A model generated the notes under the pieces. The model saw nothing but the letters and a program-made list of their open reading frames with translations. It did no database searches and was not told where the DNA came from. This document shows positions 8,221 to 16,739 of a stretch of DNA of 64,000 bases, one piece after another. The position numbers were made by a program, and so were the translations under genes. Source of the DNA: a virus; IMG/VR virus record IMGVR_UViG_3300035034_000707, positions 21,130 to 85,129 of that record; one strand, written 5' to 3'. Position 1 is the stretch's first letter; each line of letters starts with the position of its first letter.

Positions 8221-10655
8221 AGGTTCTTTTCGCCAGCAACCGCGTAGACGACTTTAGGGGTTACACTCCCTTAGCTTCGAACACTTTGTTCTTTGACGAA
8301 ACTCGGGTTCCTTACGCTATCGGGTGTATTTACGGTGGGCGGGTAACCTTGGCCGGACGGCTTCATAAGGCTCCGGTCGGGAACGTGGTTTGGTATCATA
8401 TGAACATAGGGTGCAACCGCACTTGTAGCCCAAACTACGGTGGGGACCTTTTAGTAATTCGGGATGCAGGAATCAATACGCTATGTGTTCTTCGTATTAA
8501 GGCTTCTAATGATGATCTGGAAGTGTCGACCGCTGGCGATACGACTGAAGTTGGAAGCCCCGGAACTCAAACTCTACAGCCAACCCCTTTTCGAATAGAT
8601 ATTCGAGTAGAAGTCACAGCGTCCAATATTATCGTGGGCTACTATGAAAATGAAAACCTTGTCAGTAATACTACGGTAGCCAATACCTCCGGTGGAAAGG
8701 GTGTAGCCCGCAGCATCGACTTTCTATCGACAGTGAAACAAACGGGCTTCAACCTATTTGGGGACGTGTATTTTTCTGAACTGATTATATCCGAAGAGGA
8801 AACGCTTGGCGCGCGATTGAGACGTGTCAACCTCGGGACAGGTGACCTAGTTTCTGATTACGAAGGAAGTCCAAGTGCCCTAGGTCTTGAAAGTTTCAAA
8901 GAGGATATCCGGACCATAACCGAAGACACCCAGACAACGGGCATCCTCCGGACCTACTCTTCCACCGAGAACGTGGTTGGGCTGGTCCTTTCGACCTCGG
9001 CTGGGGTAGGCACAGTAGATGGACCTCAGACCCTAACTCAATCGGTTGAAATTGGTGGAGAAGTCTTCGGGGGCGATGTTCACAGTCTGGAACGTGGGTC
9101 AAAGCCCTTTCTGACAACGTGGGAAACCAATCCTTATACAGGGGTCGATTGGACGCCCGGTGATATCGACCGCCTAAAAGTCGGGTTTAAGGCTGGGGCG
9201 ATTGCTACGCCCTCCCCCGCCGCGCGGTACTGGCGTCTGTTTATGACCGACAGCATTGACCCGACGCAAACTTTTGTGGGCTTGACTGAAATCGAATTCA
9301 GAACTGCCGTAGGTGGCACCGACCTTACGGACCCGGCGGACGCCTTAGCCGGGGCTGCTACATCCAGTAGTGAACTTTCAGCTTCTTTCGCGGCTCAAAA
9401 CGCTTTCGATGATGTGGTATCGGCGGGGGCTGATAATGTCTGGACTACTGCTAGCGGGGATCAACTCAACGCTTGGATCACCTATGATTTTGTTACGCCC
9501 GCCACTATTTCAGAAGTGCTGGTAACCGGCCTGAATGACCCGCTTCAATCCCCGAAGGATTTGAAACTTCAAAAGTCTAGCGACGGTACCACATGGGTAG
9601 ACGTTATTGACTTCGGCCTTCTCTCGTGGACTGCCTTAGAGCAGAAGGCCCTAGCCGTTACCGACGCCACGGTCACCATACTACCCATAGACCCTTATGA
9701 CTTCCCCATCCTCTCTACGGATGCGACCGGTACGGCCAGCGATTGGTCGCGCTTTGGGGGAAGCGTTCTTACCGCTTGGGGTTCCGAACCAACTTTCTGG
9801 GTCCCCTCTTTGACGAATGACCGGGTTATCCACTATCAGGAATTCGCGGTCCCGGATGGCTTCATCCCCTTCATCGACGCTGGCAACGCACTGGTCGATC
9901 TGTCTCATGTGATAAAATCTTTGGGGGGGGATGATGGCTGCTTTGCCATAGTGGAATTCCTCGACGGATCGACCGGATCAGACTTCCTTGGCCGGGGCTT
10001 TACTGAGGATCAACTACCGACTGTCGAAACGGCTACCAGCCAGAATGATATCAGGGTCCCTCCGGGTACGCGCGTATGCCGCATTGGCTGGCAAGGCTTC
10101 CGTAAAGCGGGGACGCAACTGAACGGTAACGTGAAAGATATTGCCTGCACTCTGAAACAAGGTAATGGTGAGGCTACTGAGGCAGTCATGCTCTTCTCCG
10201 AAGAGGAAGCCAGCCTTACTGGTTGGTCGGGGGATACGGGGGTCGTTGTAATCCTTACCTCGGATGGGGACTGGCAGCGCGGCGGGGATCGACCACACTA
10301 CGCTGGTGGCCCGACTAACGCTAACAGCCGGATATTCAGGACGCTACCTATTCCTTCCGGATGGGCTGATAAGGTTGCCACGGGCGCGGCCCGTATCCAG
10401 ATTACCGCGTCCCTGTTCAATGCAAATGACGACGACGATGCGGGCATCGGCATTGAATTTAATCGGCCCGGGACCAATACTTTCCTTGAAACTGGCCGCG
10501 TGGCCATAACGAATGAAGTCATACCCATTACGCTAGACGCAGTGGTTCCCTCGGACACTATCGACTTTATTCTGGACTTGGAATTCTGGCGGGATGATGG
10601 GACCTATAACGATGGCGCGATCAGCCAGATTGGTATATTCCTCTACCTCACTTAA
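8217..10655 (+). CDS. Putative receptor-binding protein with discoidin-like domain
   Basis: 812 residues. Residues about 1-200 form a lectin/SPRY-like beta region of their own. Residues about 340-480 (ARYWRLFMTD, GLTEIEFRT, AAQNAFDD, WITYDFVTPATISEVLVTG, PKDLKLQKSSDGTTW) match the F5/8 type C (discoidin) galactose-binding pattern. The C-terminal 200 residues look like another jelly-roll module. Last gene of the tail operon, so an adhesin that contacts the cell surface is the natural reading. The domain call is by motif; receptor identity is unknown. Confidence 0.62.
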   Translation: MKVLFASNRVDDFRGYTPLASNTLFFDETRVPYAIGCIYGGRVTLAGRLHKAPVGNVVWYHMNIGCNRTCSPNYGGDLLVIRDAGINTLCVLRIKASNDDLEVSTAGDTTEVGSPGTQTLQPTPFRIDIRVEVTASNIIVGYYENENLVSNTTVANTSGGKGVARSIDFLSTVKQTGFNLFGDVYFSELIISEEETLGARLRRVNLGTGDLVSDYEGSPSALGLESFKEDIRTITEDTQTTGILRTYSSTENVVGLVLSTSAGVGTVDGPQTLTQSVEIGGEVFGGDVHSLERGSKPFLTTWETNPYTGVDWTPGDIDRLKVGFKAGAIATPSPAARYWRLFMTDSIDPTQTFVGLTEIEFRTAVGGTDLTDPADALAGAATSSSELSASFAAQNAFDDVVSAGADNVWTTASGDQLNAWITYDFVTPATISEVLVTGLNDPLQSPKDLKLQKSSDGTTWVDVIDFGLLSWTALEQKALAVTDATVTILPIDPYDFPILSTDATGTASDWSRFGGSVLTAWGSEPTFWVPSLTNDRVIHYQEFAVPDGFIPFIDAGNALVDLSHVIKSLGGDDGCFAIVEFLDGSTGSDFLGRGFTEDQLPTVETATSQNDIRVPPGTRVCRIGWQGFRKAGTQLNGNVKDIACTLKQGNGEATEAVMLFSEEEASLTGWSGDTGVVVILTSDGDWQRGGDRPHYAGGPTNANSRIFRTLPIPSGWADKVATGAARIQITASLFNANDDDDAGIGIEFNRPGTNTFLETGRVAITNEVIPITLDAVVPSDTIDFILDLEFWRDDGTYNDGAISQIGIFLYLT

Positions 10656-10662
10656 AAGAACA

Positions 10663-10691
10663 GTGACGAACGGGCCAGCCTCGTGTAGTGT
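10663..10691 (+). promoter_or_regulatory. Promoter of the lysis operon
   Basis: GTGACG at 10663 and TAGTGT at 10686 are separated by 17 bp, and the -35 is followed by AAC. This matches the promoter family seen across the window, with one -35 mismatch. A TTGGAG ribosome binding site precedes the endolysin ATG. Confidence 0.6.
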
Positions 10692-10718
10692 CTCCGAAAA
10701 CACATTGGAGTATGCCTC

Positions 10719-11771
10719 ATGGCTGGCCCTTACGTTTACGCGGGGATCGACCGGACCCCTACCCCTTCGATGATCAAGAACGCGGCGGACTCCATAGGGG
10801 TATCGCCCGCCGTCATGCAGGCGGTGATCCGGGTAGAAGCCGGGGGCAAATGGTACAACGGCGACGGCAGTATGGTCCGCCGGTTCGAACCGCACCACGG
10901 CACACCCCGCATTAAGCAGGAACTAGGCTTCCGGGGGAACTGGCGGGATAGCCTCAAGATCAAGACTTCCTCGCGCCGCAAGATGTTCGACCGTGCTTAC
11001 GCCGTGGACCCGGAAGGCGCTTGCCGCGCGTCCTCGTGGGGCGCATTTCAGATCATGGGTTTCAACGCCGAACGCTCGGGCTTCAAATCCGCCCGGGATA
11101 TGGTCAAAGCCTTCGCTGGTTCCATCGAAGCCCAGCTTCGGGCCTTCATCAACTTCGTGAAATTCATCAAAGCGGATGGGGACCTGCGCGCGCAGAACTG
11201 GACCGGCTTCGCCCGGAAATACAATGGCTCCGGACAGCCAGCCGTCTATGGCAAGAAACTCGCCTCAGCCTACGCCAGCATCACCGGCTCCGGATCGCCC
11301 AAGGTGCTGCGCCTCGGATCGAAAGGCGCGACCGTCACGGAACTTCAAAAGGCGCTGGCTACTCGTGGGTACCCTGTCGGGGTCGATGGCTACTTCGGGG
11401 CCGAAACATATGAGTCTGTCCTTGAATTTCAGAAGGCCGAAAGCCTCACGGCGGACGGTATGGTCGGGGCTATGACGTGGCAGCAACTCCGCCAGACTTC
11501 GGCCTACTCCCCCAAGCCGGAACTCACGCAGACCGTATCCGAAAACCTGTCCGAAAAGGTGGCCGTTGCCTCGGCTGCGCTTACGACAGGTACGGGCGCG
11601 GTGACCACCGTTCTAGGGGACGCCCCCTCGGACGCGGTACGCATAAGCCTGATCGCCGCTATTGTGGTGCTGGCCGGGGTCGGTGGTTTCGCCTATCTCT
11701 GGATGAAGAAATCCAAGAAGGACCGCCTCGTTGAATACCGGTTTGATCCGCAACAGGGGGAATTTGGATGA
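10719..11771 (+). CDS. Endolysin: muramidase, peptidoglycan-binding domain and C-terminal membrane anchor
   Basis: 350 residues. Residues about 20-185 resemble the N-acetylmuramidase family (DUF3380): VIRVEAGGKWY with a candidate catalytic Glu40, RRFEPHH near 55-60, and ASSWGAFQIMG near 106-116. Residues about 190-255 are a peptidoglycan-binding type 1 domain (LRLGSKGATVTELQKAL, VDGYFGAETYESVLEFQ). After a linker, residues 307-329 form one hydrophobic helix followed by a basic tail (KKSKKDR). A C-terminal anchor is unusual; it may hold the enzyme at the inner membrane until lysis. A SAR-type N-terminal signal is absent and no separate holin was recognised nearby. Confidence 0.85.
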   Translation: MAGPYVYAGIDRTPTPSMIKNAADSIGVSPAVMQAVIRVEAGGKWYNGDGSMVRRFEPHHGTPRIKQELGFRGNWRDSLKIKTSSRRKMFDRAYAVDPEGACRASSWGAFQIMGFNAERSGFKSARDMVKAFAGSIEAQLRAFINFVKFIKADGDLRAQNWTGFARKYNGSGQPAVYGKKLASAYASITGSGSPKVLRLGSKGATVTELQKALATRGYPVGVDGYFGAETYESVLEFQKAESLTADGMVGAMTWQQLRQTSAYSPKPELTQTVSENLSEKVAVASAALTTGTGAVTTVLGDAPSDAVRISLIAAIVVLAGVGGFAYLWMKKSKKDRLVEYRFDPQQGEFG

Positions 11772-12115
11772 TACCTTTTCTGCTCAGATACGGCCATTGG
11801 ATCGCCATTGCCGCAGCTATCGCCACCGCGCTTTGGTACGCAAACCGCCTAGGGGTTCAAAGCGAACGTCAGGTATGGAAGGATCGACAAGATGAAATCA
11901 CCGCGAAACTCCGGGCTGACCTTCGGGTGGCCGACGAACAAAGCCGCAAGGACGAAGCGGCTATCCGGGAACTCAGCCGCGAACGGGAAGAGGTTGTCGC
12001 AGAGTTTGAAAAGACCCTCGACTTCAATTCTAACTTTGAGTGCATTTCTGCTGATGGGATGCGAACCCTTAACGACACCCTCGAAAGACTTCGACCTCAA
12101 ACGCCCCAGCCCTGA
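11768..12115 (+). CDS. i-spanin (Rz-like)
   Basis: 115 residues with a single N-terminal transmembrane helix (about 8-26, HWIAIAAAIATALWYAN) and a charged, coiled-coil-like periplasmic region rich in Arg, Glu, Lys and Asp. Size, topology and position directly after the endolysin (4-bp overlap) fit an inner-membrane spanin that works with an outer-membrane lipoprotein to fuse membranes at the end of lysis. No sequence-specific signature exists for the family, so the call rests on topology and context, and on the embedded lipoprotein gene. Confidence 0.75.
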   Translation: MIPFLLRYGHWIAIAAAIATALWYANRLGVQSERQVWKDRQDEITAKLRADLRVADEQSRKDEAAIRELSREREEVVAEFEKTLDFNSNFECISADGMRTLNDTLERLRPQTPQP

Positions 12116-12284
12116 ATTAGAAGCTGTCTGCACATGGCCCGGCAATCCGGAAGGGGTTCAGTCGGTGGGCCTGCGCCGGGCAGTCGTGGCCTACGCCGCG
12201 TCCCTCGCTGACTGCGCCGAACGGAAGGCGGCGGTTCAGGCCCACTACGAACGCCAACGCAAGATCATGTCACAGGCTTTCTAG
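12006..12284 (+). CDS. o-spanin lipoprotein (Rz1-like), TTG start, overlaps the i-spanin gene
   Basis: In the +1 frame relative to the i-spanin gene, TTG at 12006 opens a 92-residue protein. It has a clean lipoprotein signal: KRP, then ILTLSAFLLMGC, with the lipobox LMGC ending at Cys18. A GAAGAGG ribosome binding site lies about 8 bp upstream. An ATG further upstream (11892) would add a hydrophilic leader that hides the signal, so I prefer the TTG. Partial overlap of the two spanin genes is a known arrangement. The mature part has two more cysteines. Confidence 0.7.
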   Translation: MKRPSTSILTLSAFLLMGCEPLTTPSKDFDLKRPSPELEAVCTWPGNPEGVQSVGLRRAVVAYAASLADCAERKAAVQAHYERQRKIMSQAF

Positions 12285-12286
12285 GC

Positions 12287-12958
12287 GTGGGGGCTGAATG
12301 GTTCGATAAAATAGAGTGGGAACCCCGGGGGGCCTTCCATACTACGCGCTCAGAGCCTCTACGCGGCCTCCCTGTGGTCATACTAGGTGGGGGGCCGGGG
12401 CTACTACCCGGACATACCCAAGCCCTCCATGCGGCCCCCAGAGCCATCCTGACAAACAACGCCTATACCCTATGGCCCCGACCCGCCCCGGTCCTCGCAC
12501 TTGACCGGCGCTGGTGGGAATGGCACGGAACCAATGTAGCAGAACTAGGGCACCTGCCCATCACCGCGCTGCGACCCGGACAGACGATACCCAAGCCGCG
12601 TACCCATTACGCTTTCGAAAAGGGGATAGCAGAAGCGCTGACTACCGACCGAAACTTCCTGACCGGAAAGAATACGGGACACGCAGCTATTCAGCTTGCG
12701 GTGCACCTAGGATCACCGACGATCTATCTGGCTGGGTTTGATATGGGTTTCCCGGGGGGCCGAACGCACTGGCATGAAGGCCACCTTGTTCCGTCCTCCG
12801 AGTCCAACTATACGCGACGGTTCAAACCGCAGCTTGAAGAACTCGTGCGCGCACTGCATGATCGTGGCATTTCTGTTTCAGCCATAACCCCCACGGCGGC
12901 GGACATACCCTCTACCCCTTTCGATATGGCCCTAAAGGATTTGAAGACCTCCGTATGA
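12287..12958 (+). CDS. MptE/DUF115-like Rossmann-fold protein
   Basis: 223 residues, GTG start 2 bp after the o-spanin stop. Residues about 28-38 read VVILGGGPGLL, a nucleotide-binding loop. Residues about 125-155 (TGKNTGHAAIQLAVHLGSPTIYLAGFDMGF) match the second conserved block of MptE-like/DUF115 proteins, a family linked to glycan or sialyl transfer and to pterin pyrophosphokinase-like folds. Relatives occur in phages. It overlaps the next gene by 4 bp and opens a six-gene block of sugar and methyl transfer proteins. Enzymatic activity is not established. Confidence 0.55.
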   Translation: MGAEWFDKIEWEPRGAFHTTRSEPLRGLPVVILGGGPGLLPGHTQALHAAPRAILTNNAYTLWPRPAPVLALDRRWWEWHGTNVAELGHLPITALRPGQTIPKPRTHYAFEKGIAEALTTDRNFLTGKNTGHAAIQLAVHLGSPTIYLAGFDMGFPGGRTHWHEGHLVPSSESNYTRRFKPQLEELVRALHDRGISVSAITPTAADIPSTPFDMALKDLKTSV

Positions 12959-13773
12959 CACGAACGCACCCCATAGCTTGGCTCACACTCAGACATCAAC
13001 CGCCCTACCGGGCTGACGCCTTTGCGGACGGGTTCGAACGGTTGGGGTTCCGTGTAAAAATGGCTTTCCCGGCGGGCAATGAAGTGCGCCCACAAGATGT
13101 GGTAGTCACTTGGAACCTCAACCCACGGTATCAACCGGCGGCGGCAGAGGCGCACAAGGTAGGTGCGGCCCTGATCGTTGCAGAGAATGGCTATATCACC
13201 CCCCGGTACGGCCCCCCTCAAACCTATGCCATTGCCCGGGACGGACATAATGGGTCTGGGTCTTGGATCGTGGGGACAGAAGACCGGTGGGCCAAGCTGG
13301 GTCAGATTATTGAACCTTGGGTAACCCGGCCCGGTGGTTACATACTGGTTACGGATCAGCGCGGTATTGGCTCAGACCTCATGCGATGTCCGAAGCTATT
13401 CTATGAGTCAGTCAGACCTAAAATCCTCCGGGTGTTTTCCAAGACGGGGTATCAACCAGAAATTCGGCTAAGGGTTCATCCCGGGCGGCACGAGTCACTC
13501 ACGCCGTTGGAGACTGATCTGGCTGGCGCACGGGCCGTGGTAACATGGGCTTCGAATGTGGCGAACATTGCACTCCTGAAAGGCATCCCGACCTTCCGGT
13601 GCGCACCCTATCATGTGAACGAAGCGGCCATGTCTGATTTAAGCACCTTGCCTGCCCCTCTTGAGCCGGATAGGCTGACAGCCTTCAAGAAACTCGCATG
13701 GGCGCAATGGTCCCTCTCAGAGATTGAGGCAGGGACAGCCTTTCGGCATTTGCTTAGAGACAGGCTAGAATGA
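12955..13773 (+). CDS. Glycosyltransferase-like protein (capsule/Kdo-transferase-like fold)
   Basis: 272 residues. The pattern is that of GT-B-like proteins related to capsule synthesis: an N-terminal Rossmann half (QDVVVTWNLNPRYQPAAAEAHKVG, ALIVAENGYI) and a C-terminal half with IRLRVHPGRHE near 178 and the VVTWASNVANIALLKGIPTF block near 200. The second block resembles the nucleotide-sugar site of KpsC/LpsS-type enzymes. It overlaps both neighbours by 4 bp. Substrate is unknown. Confidence 0.5.
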   Translation: MTRTHPIAWLTLRHQPPYRADAFADGFERLGFRVKMAFPAGNEVRPQDVVVTWNLNPRYQPAAAEAHKVGAALIVAENGYITPRYGPPQTYAIARDGHNGSGSWIVGTEDRWAKLGQIIEPWVTRPGGYILVTDQRGIGSDLMRCPKLFYESVRPKILRVFSKTGYQPEIRLRVHPGRHESLTPLETDLAGARAVVTWASNVANIALLKGIPTFRCAPYHVNEAAMSDLSTLPAPLEPDRLTAFKKLAWAQWSLSEIEAGTAFRHLLRDRLE

Positions 13774-14612
13774 CCAATAGGATATCCATAGAACGGTTCG
13801 TCTTTCATACTCATAAGCCGAAAGCCGAAGCCATAGCGCAGTTCTTCAAAGAGGGATGCACCGCCCTAGGGTATGACTGCATTGTTACCGATAGCAATCA
13901 GCCCGTCAAAGACCGCGTGGGGGTATTCTATGGGGTAATTCCGTCAACCTATGCGGCCTTCCAATTCTATAAAGCGGAACGGCGCGCGGTCTATCTGGAC
14001 AACGGGTGGCTATCGACCAGAGAACTCCCAACCCTGCGCTATACATGGAACGGCGTTCAGTCCTTCCTTCGGGATATGGAACCTGTCAGGGGGAAACTCT
14101 ACTTCCCGGACCTGCCTGAAATAGACCGGAAACCCCAGAACGATCTGGCGCTGCTTATCCTCCAATCCCGGGCCTATTTTGACAACCTGTCACTGGGCTA
14201 TTCACGAGACGTTTGGGAACGGGCTACGACGCGCCTGCTGACGATGAAGGGCTACCGGGTAGAGACACGCGAAAAACCCCAGAAGCGCGGGCCGCAGACG
14301 GAAGACTTCTTTGAGCAGATCGCACGCGCTGGTATCGTGGTCAGCCTGAATTCGGCTTCCTGCATAAAGGCCCTCCGCTATGGCATCCCGGCCTACTGCA
14401 CACTTGACTGCACGCTCTCCCCCTACGCCCCCGTTAAACTCCCAAACGTGGGCATGGCGGCTCCCCCTCCGCCGGAAGACGTTATGGACCTGATGAGGCG
14501 CGTGGCTCAGTACGAAAAGACCAAGAAAGACTTCACGAGCGGTCGCATAATTGAAAGCCTGCTGGCCGTCCCGCAAGAGAAACGCAGAGGAATGTGGTAT
14601 GGTACTCGATGA
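13770..14612 (+). CDS. Glycosyltransferase-like protein, paralogous to the preceding gene
   Basis: 280 residues with the same two-lobe layout as the preceding protein: an N-terminal lobe with DRVGVFYGVIPSTYAAFQFYKAE and YLDNGWL, and a C-terminal lobe with the IARAGIVVSLNSASCIKALRYGIPAYC block near residues 185-211. The C-terminal block corresponds to the VVTWASNVANIALLKGIPTF block of its neighbour. The two genes probably arose by duplication. The 4-bp overlap upstream and 14-bp overlap downstream indicate one operon. Role in glycan transfer is inferred. Confidence 0.48.
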   Translation: MTNRISIERFVFHTHKPKAEAIAQFFKEGCTALGYDCIVTDSNQPVKDRVGVFYGVIPSTYAAFQFYKAERRAVYLDNGWLSTRELPTLRYTWNGVQSFLRDMEPVRGKLYFPDLPEIDRKPQNDLALLILQSRAYFDNLSLGYSRDVWERATTRLLTMKGYRVETREKPQKRGPQTEDFFEQIARAGIVVSLNSASCIKALRYGIPAYCTLDCTLSPYAPVKLPNVGMAAPPPPEDVMDLMRRVAQYEKTKKDFTSGRIIESLLAVPQEKRRGMWYGTR

Positions 14613-15327
14613 TATCGGGAAGAAAGTTGGCGGCGTCTGGTTACCAAAGGATGAACAGCACCTGACAGAGTGGATGGTCAAGAGCAAAGGCCGTTTTGAA
14701 AAGGATGGTGTTTTGACCTATCAATGGGCCAAGCAGTCCTTTGCTCAGGACGCCATGATAAAATATATCCCTGACTATGGCACCCGATCCTTCATAGACG
14801 TGGGCGCGCATGTTGGGCTTTGGTCAATGTGGTGGTCCTGCCTGATGGCCGGGACCATAGCCTTTGAGCCTATCCCGGAAATGCGGGAACTCTACCGGGC
14901 CAACATGCAAGGCCGGGGCAGATATCTCCTGCTATCTGAGGCCCTAGGCCACCAGCCGGGCTGTTTGGAATTGTCTTTTAACAAGGAAAACACGGGCAAC
15001 ACTCACGCTACCAGACAGAAAAATAAGGGCCTGCCTATCATTCAGGTGGCCATGACCACTCTGGACCTAAAAATGAGCGTCATGCCCAACTCCCCCGCGC
15101 CCGGTGTGATCAAGATCGACTGCGAAGGTTTTGAGGAATTGGTGGTAAGGGGGGCAGAGGCTACCATCCGTGAGCACCGCCCCCTCCTGATAGTGGAGCA
15201 GAAAAAGGGATCAGACTACTATGGGATGTCCCCACTTGGGGCAGTAGAGGTCCTGACCAAATGGGGCTTCAAGGTAGTCAAAACCATGTCAGGCGATCAC
15301 ATTATGGTCCATGAGGTATACCTATGA
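14599..15327 (+). CDS. FkbM-family methyltransferase
   Basis: 242 residues from ATG 14599, preferred over the earlier in-frame ATG at 14551 because AGAGGA lies just upstream and the overlap with the previous gene is small. Residues about 62-75 (SFIDVGAHVGLWSM) are the SAM-binding motif. IAFEPIPEMRELYRANM and GVIKIDCEGFEELVVRGAE (about 170) are characteristic of FkbM methyltransferases, which usually methylate hydroxyls of sugars or small molecules. Coupled to the next gene by a 4-bp overlap. Substrate is unknown; the context suggests a sugar. Confidence 0.82.
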   Translation: MVLDDIGKKVGGVWLPKDEQHLTEWMVKSKGRFEKDGVLTYQWAKQSFAQDAMIKYIPDYGTRSFIDVGAHVGLWSMWWSCLMAGTIAFEPIPEMRELYRANMQGRGRYLLLSEALGHQPGCLELSFNKENTGNTHATRQKNKGLPIIQVAMTTLDLKMSVMPNSPAPGVIKIDCEGFEELVVRGAEATIREHRPLLIVEQKKGSDYYGMSPLGAVEVLTKWGFKVVKTMSGDHIMVHEVYL

Positions 15328-15899
15328 AGACGATCACGGCGAAGTACCTGCGCACACAAGAAGCGCTTCACGAGGGGGCCTATGGTTCCTCCGGGCATTA
15401 CTGGCTCGGCCACGTCGCGGAAATCTGTGACGTCCTCAACTGCCGGTCAGTGCTGGACTACGGCGCTGGCAAGGGGACGCTTGGACCCTACCTCAAACGG
15501 CTGGGTATTGAATACGCCGCGTATGATCCGGTGACGTTCCCCAAGAAGCCCTCAGGCCGCTTCGATCTGGTGGTATGCCTAGACGTTATGGAACATATCG
15601 AAGAGGCGTTCGTCCCCGCAGTTATGGCAGAGATATGGGGCTATACCAACATCGCCATGTTCTGCGTTGTGAATACCCGGGCTTCCTCCAAGACCTTGAG
15701 CGACGGGCGGAACGCACATATCACGGAACGCCCCTATGAATGGTGGCGCGATAATTACCTTTCGGAAGGGTGGAAGCCCGCGCGGGTTCGACAGACAGCG
15801 GACGGCTTTGATATGGTATCCACGCGGACCCCACCCCCAACGGGGGTCAGCCCTATCAGCCGGGCGCAGCTACACACTTTGAGAGGGATCAGGAAATGA
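15324..15899 (+). CDS. Class I SAM-dependent methyltransferase
   Basis: 191 residues. SVLDYGAGKGTLGPYL near residues 42-57 is motif I, and FDLVVCLDVMEHIEE near 79-93 is the motif following the acidic strand, as in UbiG-like enzymes. It lies inside the glycan/methyl block with 4-bp overlaps on both sides. Target is unknown. It probably modifies the same product as the FkbM enzyme just upstream. Confidence 0.8.
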   Translation: MKTITAKYLRTQEALHEGAYGSSGHYWLGHVAEICDVLNCRSVLDYGAGKGTLGPYLKRLGIEYAAYDPVTFPKKPSGRFDLVVCLDVMEHIEEAFVPAVMAEIWGYTNIAMFCVVNTRASSKTLSDGRNAHITERPYEWWRDNYLSEGWKPARVRQTADGFDMVSTRTPPPTGVSPISRAQLHTLRGIRK

Positions 15900-16708
15900 C
15901 CAGACGGGACACCTATTTTCTAGGTTATGATGCGCGCGAACACGAAGCCGCCTGCATAGCGGGGTACTCAATCCTGCGCCGGGCGAACCGCAGATCGCAG
16001 ATATTCCTGATCGAACATCAGATGCTCCGGGCGCTCAAGAAGTTTGACAGGGAATGGCTCACGACTGCCACAGGGCAGACCTATGACACACTGGATCATA
16101 AGCCCTTCTCTACGGCCTTCTCTCATTCCCGCTTCCTCGCGTTCACGCTGGCTCGTGATCTTAGGTGCACCGGCCCCTGTATGTTTATCGACTGTGACTG
16201 GTTGTTCCTCAATGACCCGGGCGAACTCATGGCACAGCAAGAGAAGAACCCTGACAAGATTGGGGTCGTGTCCCGTCACCGTGAAATCGAAGAAGGCTCG
16301 ACCAAGATGGATGGTATGGTTCAAGAGGCGTATCACCGGAAACTGTGGTCAGCCCTCTTTACCTTCATGCCTACTCAGGAGTGGGCCGCGCTCTTCGACG
16401 TTCAAGCGGTTAACAACCGGACGGGCCGCGCCCTTCACGGCTTCCTTGGATTGGATAAAAATCGCTTCTGGGAAGTGGACCCGCGCTGGCACTATATCCC
16501 CTCGCTGGACCCGGCACAGGAGGCCCCCGGGGGTATTCACTACTCCGAATTCAGCCCTTGGTTAAACCCTGAGCGGTATGCCGAATTCCCGAAAGCCTTT
16601 GACGCATGGACTGATGAGAAATCTGCTTGGCTGGAATACGCGGCCAAGCGCGGCGCTCTGGAAACTTGGGATGATCTGAACACGGCCCTCTTGGCGGCGG
16701 CGGCTTGA
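15896..16708 (+). CDS. GT-A-like glycosyltransferase candidate
   Basis: 270 residues. The N-terminus (TYFLGYDAREHEAACIAGYSIL) and the metal-binding type motif CMFIDCDWLFL near residues 94-104 (DxD) fit a GT8/GT32-like nucleotide-sugar transferase. GIHYSEFSPWL near 215 may be the matching C-terminal His region. Last gene of the six-gene block; the promoter for the downstream small RNA overlaps its last codons. One copy of the dispersed 16-bp element is inside the gene at 16155. Confidence 0.6.
   Translation: MTRRDTYFLGYDAREHEAACIAGYSILRRANRRSQIFLIEHQMLRALKKFDREWLTTATGQTYDTLDHKPFSTAFSHSRFLAFTLARDLRCTGPCMFIDCDWLFLNDPGELMAQQEKNPDKIGVVSRHREIEEGSTKMDGMVQEAYHRKLWSALFTFMPTQEWAALFDVQAVNNRTGRALHGFLGLDKNRFWEVDPRWHYIPSLDPAQEAPGGIHYSEFSPWLNPERYAEFPKAFDAWTDEKSAWLEYAAKRGALETWDDLNTALLAAAA
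16155..16170 (+). repeat. Dispersed 16-bp palindromic element (intragenic)
   Basis: GTGATCTTAGGTGCAC inside the GT-A-like gene. It is identical to the copies at 55733 (same strand) and at 35815 and 61789 (reverse complement). Confidence 0.7.
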
Positions 16709-16733
16709 CGAACAAGGTAAACGCCTATATATA
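16705..16733 (+). promoter_or_regulatory. Promoter of candidate small RNA
   Basis: TTGACG at 16705, then AAC, a 17-bp spacer and TATATA at 16728. One of the best matches to the window-wide promoter family. It fires into a stretch that contains no ORF and ends at the terminator at 16782-16822. Confidence 0.75.
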
Positions 16734-16739
16734 CTCACA

